DNA of 64,000 bases from Mytilus edulis (Eukaryota; Mollusca; Bivalvia; Mytilida; Mytilidae): assembly GCF_963676685.1 (NCBI RefSeq), contig NC_092346.1:48823062-48887061 (forward strand), read 5' to 3'. The translations under genes and the position numbers were made by a program. This document shows, piece by piece, positions 11,331 to 24,340 of the stretch. The notes under the pieces were generated by a model that worked only from the letters and a program-made list of their open reading frames with translations, was not told the origin of the DNA and did not search any database. How positions within the stretch are numbered: position 1 is the stretch's first letter; the number at the start of each line of letters is the position of its first letter.

Positions 11331-12304
11331 CTTCACACGTTTGTTTGAAAAAAACTAGGTACGACATAAATAAAATGAAGTCGCCGACACTTTTAGTTAA
11401 GTTTTGATTTTGACGATTGGTCATGATCAAACTACATTTGTTTACTTTAATGGCATTGGTGGTTTATTTTTTAGCGATGTTCTGCGAATTCAAAAAACCA
11501 CAAGGTTTATAGATTTCTTCCTACTTGCTGGTGTTCTGGTACTGGAGGCGTTGATGCTTTTCTTTTGATTAATCGTCAGACACCGGTCGAAAATGAAGCT
11601 TCAGCATCTTGTCGGTGCTAGTATAAGTAATATACGTTCATACTTGTAGATATGAACAAAACAAACAGACATAATACATATAAATGTCAAAAATAGGGTT
11701 AAAGCAGTCAACATTGTGGTATATTCTTAAACACTATAAAAAATCAAATATGTAACCAAAAAGATTACCCTGGAGCGAAGCCCAAGGGTGTACTGGGTGC
11801 TGACGGGTGTTAAAAAAATCATATCTAAGGATGTGAACGTAGATAACGAATTTATTCCCGGTCTTAGTCAAAATCTGGCAATTATTTGAGAAATTAGACC
11901 ACCATGTGATTCTTTTTAATATCTTATTGTCATTTTGGAATCTGAAATTTTTTTAACGGAGTGTAGGGTATCTCTTAAATTTCTAATTATAAGACTTTAT
12001 TGTTAGCATGTTTTAATAAGCTTTTGCAACTAAAGGTAAACGATTTGGAAAATTACGAGCAGAAGGATTATCTATAGTGTTTTATGGTTGACAATGCAAA
12101 AAATTAAACCGATTCGTCGAAAGAAAAATAGAAAAAATAATGTCGTGCAGCAAACGTAGAACATAAATGATAATAAAATAAAGGAATCGAACTAAACAAA
12201 TGTCAATGAATTTTAAGCAAACCTATTGCTTTTGCCTCATCCGACTTTAAAAATCACATTGTCTTATCGTATTCAATGCTGTACATATGAGATCTAACGA
12301 ATTG

Positions 12305-12320
12305 AGTACGTCATGACGTA
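12305..12320. promoter_or_regulatory. 16-bp perfect palindrome with two TGACG half-sites
   Basis: gtacgtcatgacgtac reads the same on both strands and contains TGACG twice in opposed orientation, like a spaced CRE/bZIP site. It lies just before a family 3 repeat head, with no gene nearby, so function is doubtful. Confidence 0.2.
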
Positions 12321-12344
12321 CATTATAGTGGCCAAGTATTGGAA

Positions 12345-13050
12345 AAAAGTAAAATCACGAAAATACTGAACTTAGAGGAAAATCAATTCGGAAGGTCCAT
12401 AATCACATGTCAAAATCAAGTAACAAAACGCATCAAAAACGAATGGACATGAACTGACATATTCCTGACTTTGTACAGGCATTTTCAAATGTAGAAAATG
12501 GTGGATTAAACCTGGTTTTATAGCGCTAACCCTCTCACTTTGGAAGTGATCTACTTTAATTGGAATTACTAAGATTCCTTCCCGTCTTAGTATACTTCAA
12601 AGATTTTGATTGATTTAGTCACGTCTTTACAAAACCCATAGCCCCGGGTTGTTGGTAGCGTATCTATTCGAACGTTGCTACCAATTTAACCGGATAACTT
12701 CACGTTTTATGCTTTATGTTTTTTCTTGTGAAATATCAATTGCTGTAGATTATCAATAATGTCTGTTTTTTAATGTTTAATTCACTAACGATTTATCTTA
12801 TTATGTCTATCAATTGTACTAATTTTAGTAAATGCATCACTTGGCTACCACATTGTCAATAAATAGGACTTCTGACCTAGCTATGCAAATGACCCACGTG
12901 GACGTAACATGAGCGCCAAATTCGACCCATTCCAGTATCTCTGTTTCTGAATTAAAAAGTAAAATCATAAAAAATACTGAACTTAGATGAAAATCAATTC
13001 GGAAAGTCCATAATCACATGGCAAAATCAAATAACAAAACACATCAAAAA
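12345..13050 (+). repeat. Two family 3 heads around unique sequence
   Basis: aagtaaaatcacgaaaatac tgaacttaga at 12345 is repeated at 12955. The first copy continues to tataaacctggttttatagc-type sequence; the second stops at catcaaaaac. The sequence between (about 12570-12950) shows no gene. Confidence 0.6.
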
Positions 13051-13069
13051 CTTTAGCAATATTTATAAT

Positions 13070-13870
13070 GGCATGCAACTCTTTTTTCAACTGTTTCTGT
13101 TTCAGAGGGATATTTTTTTTTATCAAACTTTAAATTTATATATCAAGACGGTTTGCACAATTTTTAATTACAAAAATAGTAATACTTAAGGATTGCATTA
13201 TGAAAATTTTATTAGTCTTACTAATTCCTTCATTTTAATAGCACATTTCATTGGGTGTTGATTCAATCAACAGCTAATAGAACAATAGTATCAGTTTCAA
13301 CGTCTGTTGAATATAATTGTTTACTCTGCCCTCAACGTTCTCATGGAAATTTCCAAAGTAAAAATAGTTCACACGTAATCTCTCGGTAACTCATGGAAAA
13401 TTGCCAATGTAAAAATAGTTCACATTTCTCGGTAATGTATACTTAAACGTATACGGAACGTCTAAGGGTCTCATCGGTTGAGAATTAAGAAGAGGTAAGT
13501 CAACACTAAAAGGTTATTTTTTATATATTTTTTTTGTGAATTAGTATTCTGACTACTTATTGGTAAAATCGTACCTAAAGGACTTACTAGTATATAGACC
13601 TGTATATATATCCATCAGTCAGTAATTTACCTTTACAAGTATGTTGGTTATACATACTTTGTTACAAAGGAACTTGGTGTCGGATGAGAGGTTAAAACAG
13701 TAACATATACGGACACTGACTTTTAAATTATTACCTTAGACCCGTGCTTCCGTATTCAAGATATCATTCTTTGGCATCGGTTTGCATTATATATAACTTT
13801 TTAACTTTTAAGCATTATGTATTTTGTTTGTTTTATAGCGAAAGAGAGAACACAATTTCTTTGAAACGCA
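13070..13870 (+). repeat. Segmental duplicate A with possible 5' exon
   Basis: About 0.7-0.8 kb, diverged copy of 16190-16890. Both hold a purine-rich stretch ending in a consensus donor GTAAGT (exon end about 13493 here, 16549 there) and matching downstream sequence (ggacactgact ... gtgcttccgtat). No long frame is open, so if it is transcribed it is probably an untranslated first exon. Confidence 0.5.
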
Positions 13871-16189
13871 TACAGTAACAATAAATGTAGGGCCAATTAA
13901 ACGTATACCCGAAAATATATATAACATAATATTTATAATTCGAATGTCATTTGGTATATCGAGATATATAATCGTGAAGAATCAGTTATGGTGTTCAATT
14001 ATATCGATCGAATCCCAAGAGATCTGGTATTGCATCATGAATGCAAATAAATTCTATTATACTTCAAAATGTACGAGAAAACTCATAGCATAATTAAAAG
14101 ATTGTTTGGAAATGAAAACAAGAAATATATCTGTCAAAATTATTAACAGTTCTCATAGTACTGTGCCCTAATGTAAAGGAGAAAAAAAAGTTCATTTTTT
14201 TTAAATTACTAATTGCGACAAATTTTTTAACATTTAGATATATTGAAATCCTTGAAAAGAGTCAAACTATTGTTGAACAACAAAGATTTTGTTGATCTTT
14301 CATTATGCAACGCATTCATTTGATCGTTATATGAATGAATGATCAGTCTTACATTTATAATAAGAACATTAAGGTTTTTTTTATCAATTAATATCCTTCC
14401 AAGTGATACTTGAGATGATACATAGATCTGTATTCTATTAAACCAAAGTACAATAATAGTCAAGATACATTCACAATTAAATTAACATTTGATACATTAA
14501 TGTACATGTATATTTATTTTTTTAACTTTTTGTCATCAAGTATAAGCATACAATATATGCACAAAAAAAAGTAATAATTTTTCCCTAGAATTTTTGTTCT
14601 ATTTAACAAATTGCAATGTACACTGGTATAGAAACATAAACACATACATTCAAATGAAATAGTATAAACTATAAACACAAATGCAAGGTAGAAGAAGTGA
14701 TTATTCCTTAGAAACTATGCATTTACAAATTATCCTAAGTTGTTTAGTTCCGACATATATTTTTTTTCATGAGATCTTTTAAATATTTTGTATGTTTACC
14801 AAACGATGTAGTTTGTAATAAAATAATTAAGTAGAATGTTTTTAAATAAAAGATAATGTCAGAACTATTTAACGTAGATGAATGTTTTTATTTTTATTTT
14901 TTTATTTTATTTTTTGGTTTATCATTGATTGTTGATCGAAAACTTGATTTGCTAACTAACTTTTTTTTTGTGCCAAAGTTTACGATTCAACACATAATCA
15001 TCAATCTCGTGAAAAAAAATCAATAGATAAGTTTCTTTTTCGTAACTTGTCATTTGAAATGAATGGAGTCCCATTTCAACAATTTTTGTCATAGTATATA
15101 GTTCCAAAATACGAGTGCACCCTAAACCCTGATTAGTTCTTTAATTACCTTTTTTCATCGACACAATAGGCAGAAATAATATTTTATGTATTTTCTGTTA
15201 TAGTTAATATAGTTAATATAGTACCGTTCGCTCAAGTATAGTGTTCAATTTTGCAAATATAAGTTACAAAATAACAAGGTATAGTTTTATTAGTTGCTCA
15301 TTGACAAAAGAGTTATAATAAAGCAAAGCAAAAATAATTTAGTCAACATTTATGTTTCTCTTATTCCTTTTGTCTCATATTTTTTAATATACACAGGTAG
15401 CTCGTCCGCTATGTCACTTGTATAGATGGTTCGACTATGGATTGTGCTTAAGGTTAAATGCACCAACAACTATACCGACAATACTCAGAACAACACAAAA
15501 TAAACTGATTACGTGTGCCACATGCATTAAAATGCGACATTGGTCCTATAACATATGACTTCACATGCTTATGTTATATTGATCTTTGTTTTGCTGATAT
15601 TTTCATTTTGATTTATTCTTTTGCTTGAATGCGTCTTAAAGTAAAACAGCAAAAAGCTAAAAGCAAATAGCAAAGGGAAAACAGGGGGAAAAAGTTGTTT
15701 TATTTGTTAATATTTATTTGTCAAGTTTTGAAAACGTGTAATTTAAAACAACGGTATCGAAATCAGAATCATCCTACTTACTTAAAACCTCCGTAGTGAG
15801 AAACATATGTTCCAGTTATTGAAGATACATACAATCTCAGTTGTCATTTTGTCTATAGAGTTGAACGAAGTGTTTATTTACCAAATTGACCTTTCCGTTC
15901 ATGTATTTTTATTTATTTAAGACTATTTTTTTTAAAACGTGTTGTGAAGTATTTTAAATTGGAATCAAAATAATATGTTTTCCTATAGCAGTTTACAGTA
16001 AAACATTTCCCTCTTTTTTTCCTTCTTTTTCTTTCTCTCTTTTCTTCTTGAAATTGTTAATATTCTTCTTCAGTACTGTGTGTATTGTCTATAATCTATA
16101 AGACTGTGTAATAACATTGTGTAATAACATTAAGTTAATTATTTGGGGTATAAATATTTATCAGCATTGATTTATTCTATATTCTTTCA
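13871..16189. other. No gene seen
   Basis: Over 2.3 kb of very AT-rich DNA with long T runs and no recognisable repeat or exon. The 78-codon minus frame at 14227-14463 has biased Ile/Leu/Asn content typical of chance frames in AT-rich DNA. Confidence 0.5.
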
Positions 16190-16890
16190 ATGTTTATTGT
16201 CATCTTTTCCTTCATCACGGTTTTACAGAAGGTCTATAGTTGGATTTCATTGCAACATTTATAAATATAAAGACGGATTTGAGAATTGTTAATTACAAAA
16301 ATAAATACATTATGAAATTCTGTATTATAATTACTTCCTTCATTCCAATAGCATATTTCATTGAGGTATTGATTCCATCAAAATCTCATTGTAAAATGAT
16401 TGTATCAGTTTAAATGTCTACACAATTTAATTTTCAACTTCCTCATTTTTGTCATGTAAAATTACCAAAGTAAAAATAGTGCATATGTCATTTCTTGGTA
16501 ATATACGTATTCGAAATGTTTTTTCGTCTCATATGTTAGGAATTAGATAAGGTAAGTCGACTAATTTTCGTTTATTTTTTCATGAATCAGTTTCCTTACT
16601 AATTATTGTCCAATTCGTACATTAAGGACCTATATAAACTTTAATATATTCCCTTAGGTCAGTAATGTGGCTTTATATGTATGATTGATTAGACAAAATT
16701 TGTTACAAGGGGACTCTGTTTCGACGGAGTTGCCGGCAGTAAAATATATGGACACTGACTGAAAATATTTTCCGTAGACCTGTGCTTCCGTATCAAGATA
16801 TCAGTTCTTTGGATTTGTTTGCTTTTTATATTCATTTTTAAAAACAATTTTTTTTTATAACGATAGAAATAACACAATTTCAATGACCCG
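16190..16890 (+). repeat. Segmental duplicate B with possible 5' exon
   Basis: Partner of 13070-13870. Shared features are attacaaaaataaatacatta, ccttcattccaatagcatat, the GTAAGT donor after ggaattagataag, and gacctgtgcttccgtatcaa. The stated similarity is by eye; indels are frequent. Confidence 0.5.
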
Positions 16891-16894
16891 AATA

Positions 16895-17170
16895 GCCGTG
16901 GTGTAGTGGTTTCAGGGATTTAATTTTATGTTCTCCCTTGACACCATTTTAGAGTTTGGTTTTGAGAAATGATGATAGTCCGTCGAAATTGGACGATAAA
17001 CGTATGTGACCCTTGTTAAGAGAGAGAGAGCAATATCTCTTGCAAGTTAAAGACACCCTTGTAGATTTGACAAAAGAGCAGGCTAATGTCGTTAAAAGAC
17101 AGCACTCACAACCACAAAGTGGAGAGGGATTAATATAAGTTGTAATAAGTTGTTTTCCAATTCATTATAA
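16895..17170 (+). repeat. tRNA-derived SINE-like element
   Basis: Starts gccgtggtgtagtggttt, resembling a tRNA A box. Next is gatagtccgtcgaaattgga cgataaacgtatgtgaccc, then tctcttgcaagttaaagaca ccctt, a central block I know from SINEs in many marine invertebrates. The B box is eroded. Confidence 0.55.
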
Positions 17171-17442
17171 CAAAATATGTTTAAATTAAATTAATGACCC
17201 AAAAAGAATAACAATAATTCTCATCACTTTGTGTCTGTCGTTAGTCGTCGGCTATTAATCTTTACAAAAATCTTCTCTGACACATCTGGGTCAAATACAA
17301 TCTAACAAGACTACAATCATCATTGAGGTATCTTGTTTTAAAATGTGTAGGCATGGCTAAACATGTCAATCTCAAATTGTATTGATTTTGAATGAAAGGC
17401 TATTATTTTTTACTTATTTAGAATAACACATTCATTTAAAAA

Positions 17443-17702
17443 TAACCTCAGACTGAAGCAAATCTAAAAACTCTCTTAGCAAAAATGTAAAGAACGCATC
17501 TTTTAAAGTGGTTAGCAAATATCATTGAAAACCCATACTTATTCAAAATAGAATATAACGATATCACTTTGCGATAATTAAGACCAAAACCTCAAAGAAA
17601 AACCTTCATTCGTTCCGTTTCTGGACGTAATGACGCAGACATCTGAGAAGGCGGCAGTAATAAAAATAAAAGAATGTGGTACCATTGCCAAAGAGACAAC
17701 TC
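17443..17702 (+). repeat. 260-bp direct duplicate, copy 1
   Basis: aataacctcagactgaagca through gaatgtggtaccattgccaa agagacaactc recurs at 19261-19520 with only a few differences. The last 30 bp is the head of repeat family 2. Duplication looks recent. Confidence 0.85.
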
Positions 17703-17709
17703 GTAACAT

Positions 17710-19255
17710 ATTGTAACATATTTTTTTTTCCTTATCATATTTTTTATACAGTAACCTCTTTATATAAATTGGAGGTGGCAGCCTAAATGGGTTGTTGGAT
17801 GATTTCAATAATAATACACATAAATGAAATTTGCATGTTCATGAAACTTATCTTATCTCAAATTAATACTAGAATGATTATTTTTGTGTGTTCACTGTTT
17901 CATTTTTCTTTTTTTTGTAGAGATATGCTAAACAAATGAAATTGGTGAATTTTCTTCAAATTTGATGACTTCTTATTATAATTTGATCATTTCGGAATCT
18001 TACTGAACAAATATCAATGTCAATGTAAAGGCAGTATTATAAGGAACAGTACATAAGTAGAGTTGTATTCTTTCTCTTTTTTTTTTTGTCATTTTTGGCG
18101 AGGATTCAAACTTTTCTTATAATGCATGGTTTAACACATAATATTATGTAACTAATATCTTTTATATTCTCTATTATATATGTTCATGTAAATTCTTAAA
18201 GCTGAATTGATTTTGAATAAAAGGCTATTATTTTTTTTAAATAACATATTCAATAGAGACAATCAACTAAAATGAGTCATCGCTAAAACTATCTGTTTCA
18301 GTTTGAAAAAAAAACAAAAACAGTTTACGTGTCGCTCTTGATAAATCAGTACTTTATTCGTTAAAAAATTAAGATTAAACGTTCAAAATTAAATTGAGGT
18401 AAGTGTTTTTGATATATAATGGAAATGATTTTATATATAAGGTCCGTCTTTCTTTATTCATGATCATCTGGTTTGTTTGCGTAATGTTTACTATTTTTTT
18501 AAATGTATTAAGTGTGTTTTTTTATAACAATACAGAGAAGATACAATTTCATTTTTACACACGCACCTATAATATAATGAAACTTTATGTGACTGTCATG
18601 CAAGTGAAAGGTGTAGCTAGCTACAAAATTCAGGTGTAATCCACCATTTTCAGTAGATATCCATTCGTTTGTAGTGTTTGAGCATTTGATTTTGCCATTT
18701 GCTTAGGAATTTTCCTTAGAGTTTGGTATTTTTGTTAATAACTTGCTACAATATTTTTCCATGTTAAATATTAAAATACCCTAACATATATATCATTATT
18801 TATTTAATGTGATTGATTTTTTTTTATTATTGTTAAGTTTTTCATTACAACAAAATGAAAGCAATAAATAATCATTGTCTACCATGTTTTTTTTTTCGAT
18901 GCTGTTCAAACAAATTTTCATCATTTTTCAAAGACTTTTTAGAACCTTTGAAAAATATAATTTAAGCTTATTAAGAATGACCTGATAATCAAATTTTCAA
19001 GCGCTTTTAAAATCGGTTTCGTCCTGCTTCGGTCATATCTTTGTAGTAAGAAAATGTGACTCCTATTATTTTAGATAAATCCATTCGTCGGATTCAGTTA
19101 GCCTGTAGTTTTGAACGAGTTTAAAATCTATATTACTCAAATAGACCTTCAATTGTGTGTAATGTAATTCCTTTTCCATTTTCGACATCGATTTTTGACT
19201 GTCCCTCTGGTATCTTTCGTCCCTCTTTCATAACCGAGATCTAAAGCCTATAGTT
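17710..19255. other. No gene seen; a third GTAAGT site
   Basis: AT-rich. gattaaacgttcaaaattaa attgag followed by GTAAGTG at about 18397 resembles the donor contexts of the 13.5 and 16.5 kb duplicates. A reversed family 3 fragment lies at 18595-18740. The 78-codon plus frame at 18403 has no protein character. Confidence 0.4.
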
Positions 19256-19260
19256 ATTTT

Positions 19261-19720
19261 AAAATAACCTCAGACTGAAGCAAATCTAAAATCTCTCTTA
19301 GCAAAAATGTAAAGAACGCATCTTTTAAGGTGGTTATCAAATATCATTGAAAACCCATAAATTCAAAATAGAATATAACGATATCACTTTGCGATAATTA
19401 AGACCAAAACCTCAAAGAAAAACCTTCATTCGTTCCGTTTCTGGACGTAATGACGCAGACATCCGAGAAGGCGGCAGTAATAAAAATAAAAGAATGTGGT
19501 ACCATTGCCAAAGAGACAACTCTCCATCAGAGACCTAATGACATAGAACTTTATGATTAAAATCCACTGATTGAATGACCTTAACCGCAAAGTAAGCGTA
19601 TAAAAAGCCCCATAATGACAATAGTTTTAAAATTAGTACAAAAATTCAATCGAGAAAACTGACGGCAATTTTTATTTAACAATGAACGGATTATCCAAGA
19701 TAAGAGCTTATCCTTTGCGT
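19261..19720 (+). repeat. 260-bp direct duplicate, copy 2, plus family 2 repeat
   Basis: Continues past the shared 260 bp into a fuller family 2 unit (ctccatcagagacctaatga ... aaaagccccataatgacaat ... tcgagaaaactgacggc). Copy 1 is cut off at the same family 2 head, so this locus is probably the source. Confidence 0.8.
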
Positions 19721-19882
19721 AACCGGACTTGAGATCATATGTATATCCTCAAAGATTATAACTACATTTATTGCACTACGGTTTTAGATTGGCTAAAATT
19801 GCGTTCCAATATAAATATATTTGGTCAGTTATTTTACAGAATCAATTGAATTCTTGTTATTGATTTACTTGAAGTAGTCTTA

Positions 19883-21125
19883 GGCCGTATTCACACCAAA
19901 CTCCATGTACAGTAAATTTGTTTACAATTAGTTTAATGTACTGGACATTGGTTTCACTTTAAATTTGTTCACATCTATACACCTTGTTTAATTACCTGTA
20001 CATAAGATTTGTTCACACTTGTAAACTCTATGTCATTTTTAAAATGTTCATTACGTAGAACCGAATGCAAAGTTTTCGGACAACTTTTGTAGCAGTAAGG
20101 GAACGACCAGTTGACTTCAAATCCGGGGGGAGGGGGGATGGTAATATTCCCAACCCCAATTGTATAAAAAAATATTCTGAATCAAGAGTTTCCCCATACA
20201 TTATAGTGTTAAAAGTTGAAAAAAGTTACCATCATCGAAAAAAAGGAAATAAAACGTTTGCGCGAAAAAAATTCTGCCTCAGATAAATAAACAAAATACC
20301 CCCCTCCACCCTTTGGAAATTAAGTGGTTGCTTCTTTATGAAAGCCATATTGATGATTTGCAGTAGTTTAAAGATACTAAAGATGTCTCGATAAGCATTA
20401 TAAAACGTAGGCTGCAGCAGCGTGCTTACAGACGACTGAGAAGTAGGATTGATATATTAGGGATCACAATATTTCTATCTTTTCTGTTTGTTTCAAATGG
20501 CATTTCTCCTCCAAGGAGTATTTGGCAAAGGGAGGGGGTAATTTTTTTCTAAAAAATTTAAAGTGTAATTTAACGGAACAGAGATACTAGACAAACAAAA
20601 CATTTACCTTACACTTTTTAAGTAATGCATTAATGAGTGAATCGTTGTTTGGGTAAAGACCAGTGGCAAATATTTCTGTGTATAAGTCAAGTCGATTCGG
20701 AAAGACCTTAATTTGAAATTTTAAATGAATTATGTGTTTGGAAATGATGCTGCTTTAATTCTTGATAAGGGGTTAATAAAGCTACATTAAGGTTTTTTTC
20801 GAAAAAAAACCAAATAAATATAAAATTATCAAGTTTAGACAAATATTTCTGTAAAAAACTTTATTAATAATTGTTATAAATATCAATGTTATTCAAAAAT
20901 CGTTTCTTCCTTAATATATACACGGTGAAACTTATGTTTTAAATGCCTAGTTTTGTGTACACTTAATCTACACAAGGCCTACATCGTGTATCGACTGCAT
21001 GTAGACAAAACTTGATTTACACTACATGTAAACATTGAGTGTTATCAATGGGAACGTAATTTTGTTTAGTTTACGTGTGAGTTACACTTACACAGCACCG
21101 AGTTTAGGTCAATGTGAACACGGCC
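19883..21125. mobile_element. PIF/Harbinger-like non-autonomous element with TTA target duplication
   Basis: Terminal inverted repeats GGCCGTATTCACA (19883) and TGTGAACACGGCC (ending 21125) are bounded by TTA on both sides (19880-19882 and 21126-21128). TWA duplications are typical of PIF/Harbinger transposition. The arms are filled with degenerate words such as tgtacactta, gtttacac and acatgtaaac. There is no transposase frame. A G-rich foldback (about 20102-20330) is nested inside. Confidence 0.7.
20102..20330. repeat. Nested foldback with G-rich and C-rich arms
   Basis: Left arm gaccagttgacttcaaatcc ggggggagggggg; right arm ccccctccaccctttggaaa ttaagtggttg is its imperfect reverse complement. 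The 73-codon frame across it is incidental. Confidence 0.6.
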
Positions 21126-22324
21126 TTATACTGCTTAATATTTTAACATTATTTGTTTTAACGTTAATGAGAAACACTTTGTCACTCTTTCTGTCAATTC
21201 GAAGAAAAAGTAATAAGAATAATTATTCATAATATATTTGATTCGTTTTCTTTTTAGTTGTCTTTTTCAAACGATAGAGAAGAAGGAGTTATAATCAGTC
21301 ATCTGTCAGGTATCCTAATTCACAATTTTTTCTGGAACAAATGAATCCAAACGTAAGCAGACTTTTGATTTACTTATAAAGGTCGAATACCTTATTACAG
21401 TAAAAAAAATAAACAAACAGAAAAATCTACATATAAATCAATATGACAAGCGAGTTTTTCATTTTTCATTTTAAGCTTAATATTTTTCGCATTTGCACAG
21501 AAATGTATTCCAGATTTCTTTTTGGAACAACACCATGAAAACGGAGTACGACTTACTTTAATTTTTTAATGTAATAACATTGCAAAGGAACTAACAATTT
21601 CCAGAAATTTTATATATCTGTTTGCCGTATAGTATGAATATTTAAACAGTTGAAAGGATATTCGTATCACCTCCATGTCAATTCTTTTATTCTCTACATA
21701 TATATTTGAATTAGAAATAAAGATTGATTTATATGTATTAAACTATTAATTTCTCAGAATTTCCGAGATGTATGAACAAATGGAAATTTATCTTGGCATT
21801 GAAAACAATTAAAAATGTGTATGACTGTTATTAAAATATCAAAACAACAGCTTTTAAATAGTCCATCTGCCTTAAAAATAAATCACTACATGTAAGTATA
21901 AATTTCGTCCGTTTGAAGGGTTTTTATTTGTTATTTCAAAAAGCAATTTCAGTACTTTACATTTGAAAAGAAATCGGTTTCAGTTTTAGTTTTTCAGGAA
22001 ACGTTTTGATCAATATCATAAACACGACAAAAAGATAATTATTTATTCAAATTTACATCTAATAACCACACAACGGAGCATACAGTTGTACGCAATTTTG
22101 TATATTTGATCATCGTAAAATATGATATAGACATGCATGACAACATGTAAAAGAAATTCGTACTACTTTCAAATCCCTTTTTTTTTCTCTCCTCGGCAAA
22201 TATATTTGATTATAAATTGTAGACTGATTTGTATGTATTCAGCTGTTAATGTCTCAATATTTTTTATAACACATTGGAAAATGTTTCACTTTATTCAAAT
22301 ATAAGGAAATAAATTAGTATGGCG

Positions 22325-22480
22325 TTCATTATCACTGAACTAGTATATATTTGTTTATGGGCCAGCTGAAGGACGTCTCCGGGTGCGGGAATTTTTCGCT
22401 ACATTGAAGACCTGTTGGTGACCTTCTGCTGTTGTTTTTTTCTATGGTCGGGTTGTTGTCTCTTTGGCACATCATAAGGA
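22325..22480 (+). repeat. Mytilus repeat (family 6) inserted in tandem unit 1
   Basis: ggccagctgaaggacgtctc cgggtgcgggaatttttcgc and ggttgttgtctctttggcac are familiar from many mussel sequences. The insert is missing from unit 2, which gives the empty site. A shorter piece of the family lies at about 27740-27795. Confidence 0.75.
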
Positions 22481-22825
22481 AAATGTTACTTAAAAATTTC
22501 GTCTGTTCGAATGGTTCCAATTTATATATTCACTTTCTTCTGGTATTATCACACTTTGAAAAAGAACCACATGGCATGGATGTATATTTACCAATATATG
22601 CTATGAGCTGGTGATGAGCTTTATAACTGAAATCATATAAGAATTAGCAAAAATATTTCAAATTTATTCTGTGATGGCAATTTTTGGAGAACTTGAATAT
22701 GAAGAGCATAAATTTGCCACAGATTTGTATATCCGATTTACTCAGAAGTTTAAATAAATGTGCATCAATAACCTTCGGTAGCTCTTCATACAAATCCTGC
22801 TTCATCTGTACAAATTTAGTTTCAG

Positions 22826-22897
22826 AATAATTTTATTTTTGTTGGAGGCATGTTCATTAGACCAATTTGGCAGTATCATGGATATCTGGATCCCACG
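22826..22897 (+). CDS. 72-nt exon candidate, cassette copy 1
   Basis: Flanked by acceptor TTTAGTTTCAG and donor GTAAGC. It is open in two frames; one gives IILFLLEACSLDQFG..., the other NNFIFVGGMFIRP.... It is the partner of 24341-24412, the same length with no gaps, while the flanking intron is more alike than the exon. The family is unrecognised. Confidence 0.35.
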
Positions 22898-24165
22898 GTA
22901 AGCAAGATATTAATAATTTATCAAAGAGGACGAAGTACTCCTTACTGTAGAAAAATCAAAATACAAATCAATGTAACAAGTGTATTCAAAATCTATCAAT
23001 TTAAGTTTTTATAATTTTGCATCTGTGAAAATTTCCGACCTGGTTATCTTTTTTTCTAAAATTCATTGTACAACACAAAAGAGATGAATACGATTTATTA
23101 CAATTTTCAATTAGACTCCACCACAACGGATTATACTGTGTCCCGCAATTTTGTATATCTTTTTGCCGAAAAGTATGAATATTAAAACAATTGATAGAAA
23201 TTTCGTATCACCTCCTTGTTAATTTTTTCATCCTCTACATATATATTTGAATTAGAAATAAAGATTGATTTGTATGTATTAAACTATTAATTTCTTAGAA
23301 TTTCCGATATGTATGAACAAATAGGAATTTGTCTTGGGATTGACAACATTTACAAATATGTATGACTGTTATTAAAAAATATCAAAACAACAACTTTTAA
23401 ATAGTCCATCTGCCTTAAAAAAAAATCACGACATGTAGGTATATATTTCGTCCGTTTGAAGGGTTTTAATTTGTTATTTCAAAAAGCAGTTTTCAGTACT
23501 TCACATTTGGGCAGAAATCAGTTTCAGTTTTCGTATTTCTGGAAACGTTTTGATCAATATCATAAACACGCTAAAAAGATAATTATTTATTTCAATTTAC
23601 ATCTAATAACCACACAAAGGAGCATACAGTTGTACGCAATTTTGTATATTTGATCATCGTAAAATATGATATAGACATGCATGACAACATGTAAAAGAAA
23701 TTCGTACTACTTTCAAATCCCTTTTTTTTTCTCTCCTCGGCAAATATATTTGATTATGAATTGTAGACTGATTTGTATGTATTCAGCTGTTAATGTCTCA
23801 ATGTTTTTTATAACACATTAAGAAATGTTTCACTTTATTCAAATATAAAAAATAGCTTTTAAGTAGATCATCCCTCTCAAAGGAAAATGTTACTTACAAA
23901 AATTGTCTGTTTGAATGGTTCTAACTTGTATATTCCCTTTCTTCCGGTATGGTCACACTTTGAAAAAGAACCACATGCCATAGATATATATTAACCAATA
24001 TATGATATGAGATTTGTAACTGAACATGCAGAAGCATAAAAGAAATAGCAAAATTATTTCAAATTTGTTCTTTGATGGCATTTTGTTTTTGGAGAACTTG
24101 TAACTGAAAAGCATAAATTTGCCTCAGATTTGTATATCAGATTTACACAGAAGGTAAAATAAATG

Positions 24166-24275
24166 TGTACCAGGCTTATAATTTGATACGTCAGACGTGG
24201 GTTTCGGCTACATAAGACCCATCAGTGACGCTCATATCAAAATAGTTACAAAGCCAAAAAAGTACAAAGTTGAAA
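24166..24275 (-). repeat. Family 1 repeat copy, reversed, diverged
   Basis: taccaggcttataatttgat, the altered core agacgtgggtttcggct, catcagtgacgctcatatca and agtacaaagttgaa. Confidence 0.8.
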
Positions 24276-24340
24276 AAACAAGTGAACTTCTGTTACCTCT
24301 TCAGTCAAATCATGCTTTATCTTTACAAATTTTGTTTCAG

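Noticed and set aside
20065..20286. 73-codon plus frame
   Set aside because: Runs across the arms of the nested G-rich foldback.
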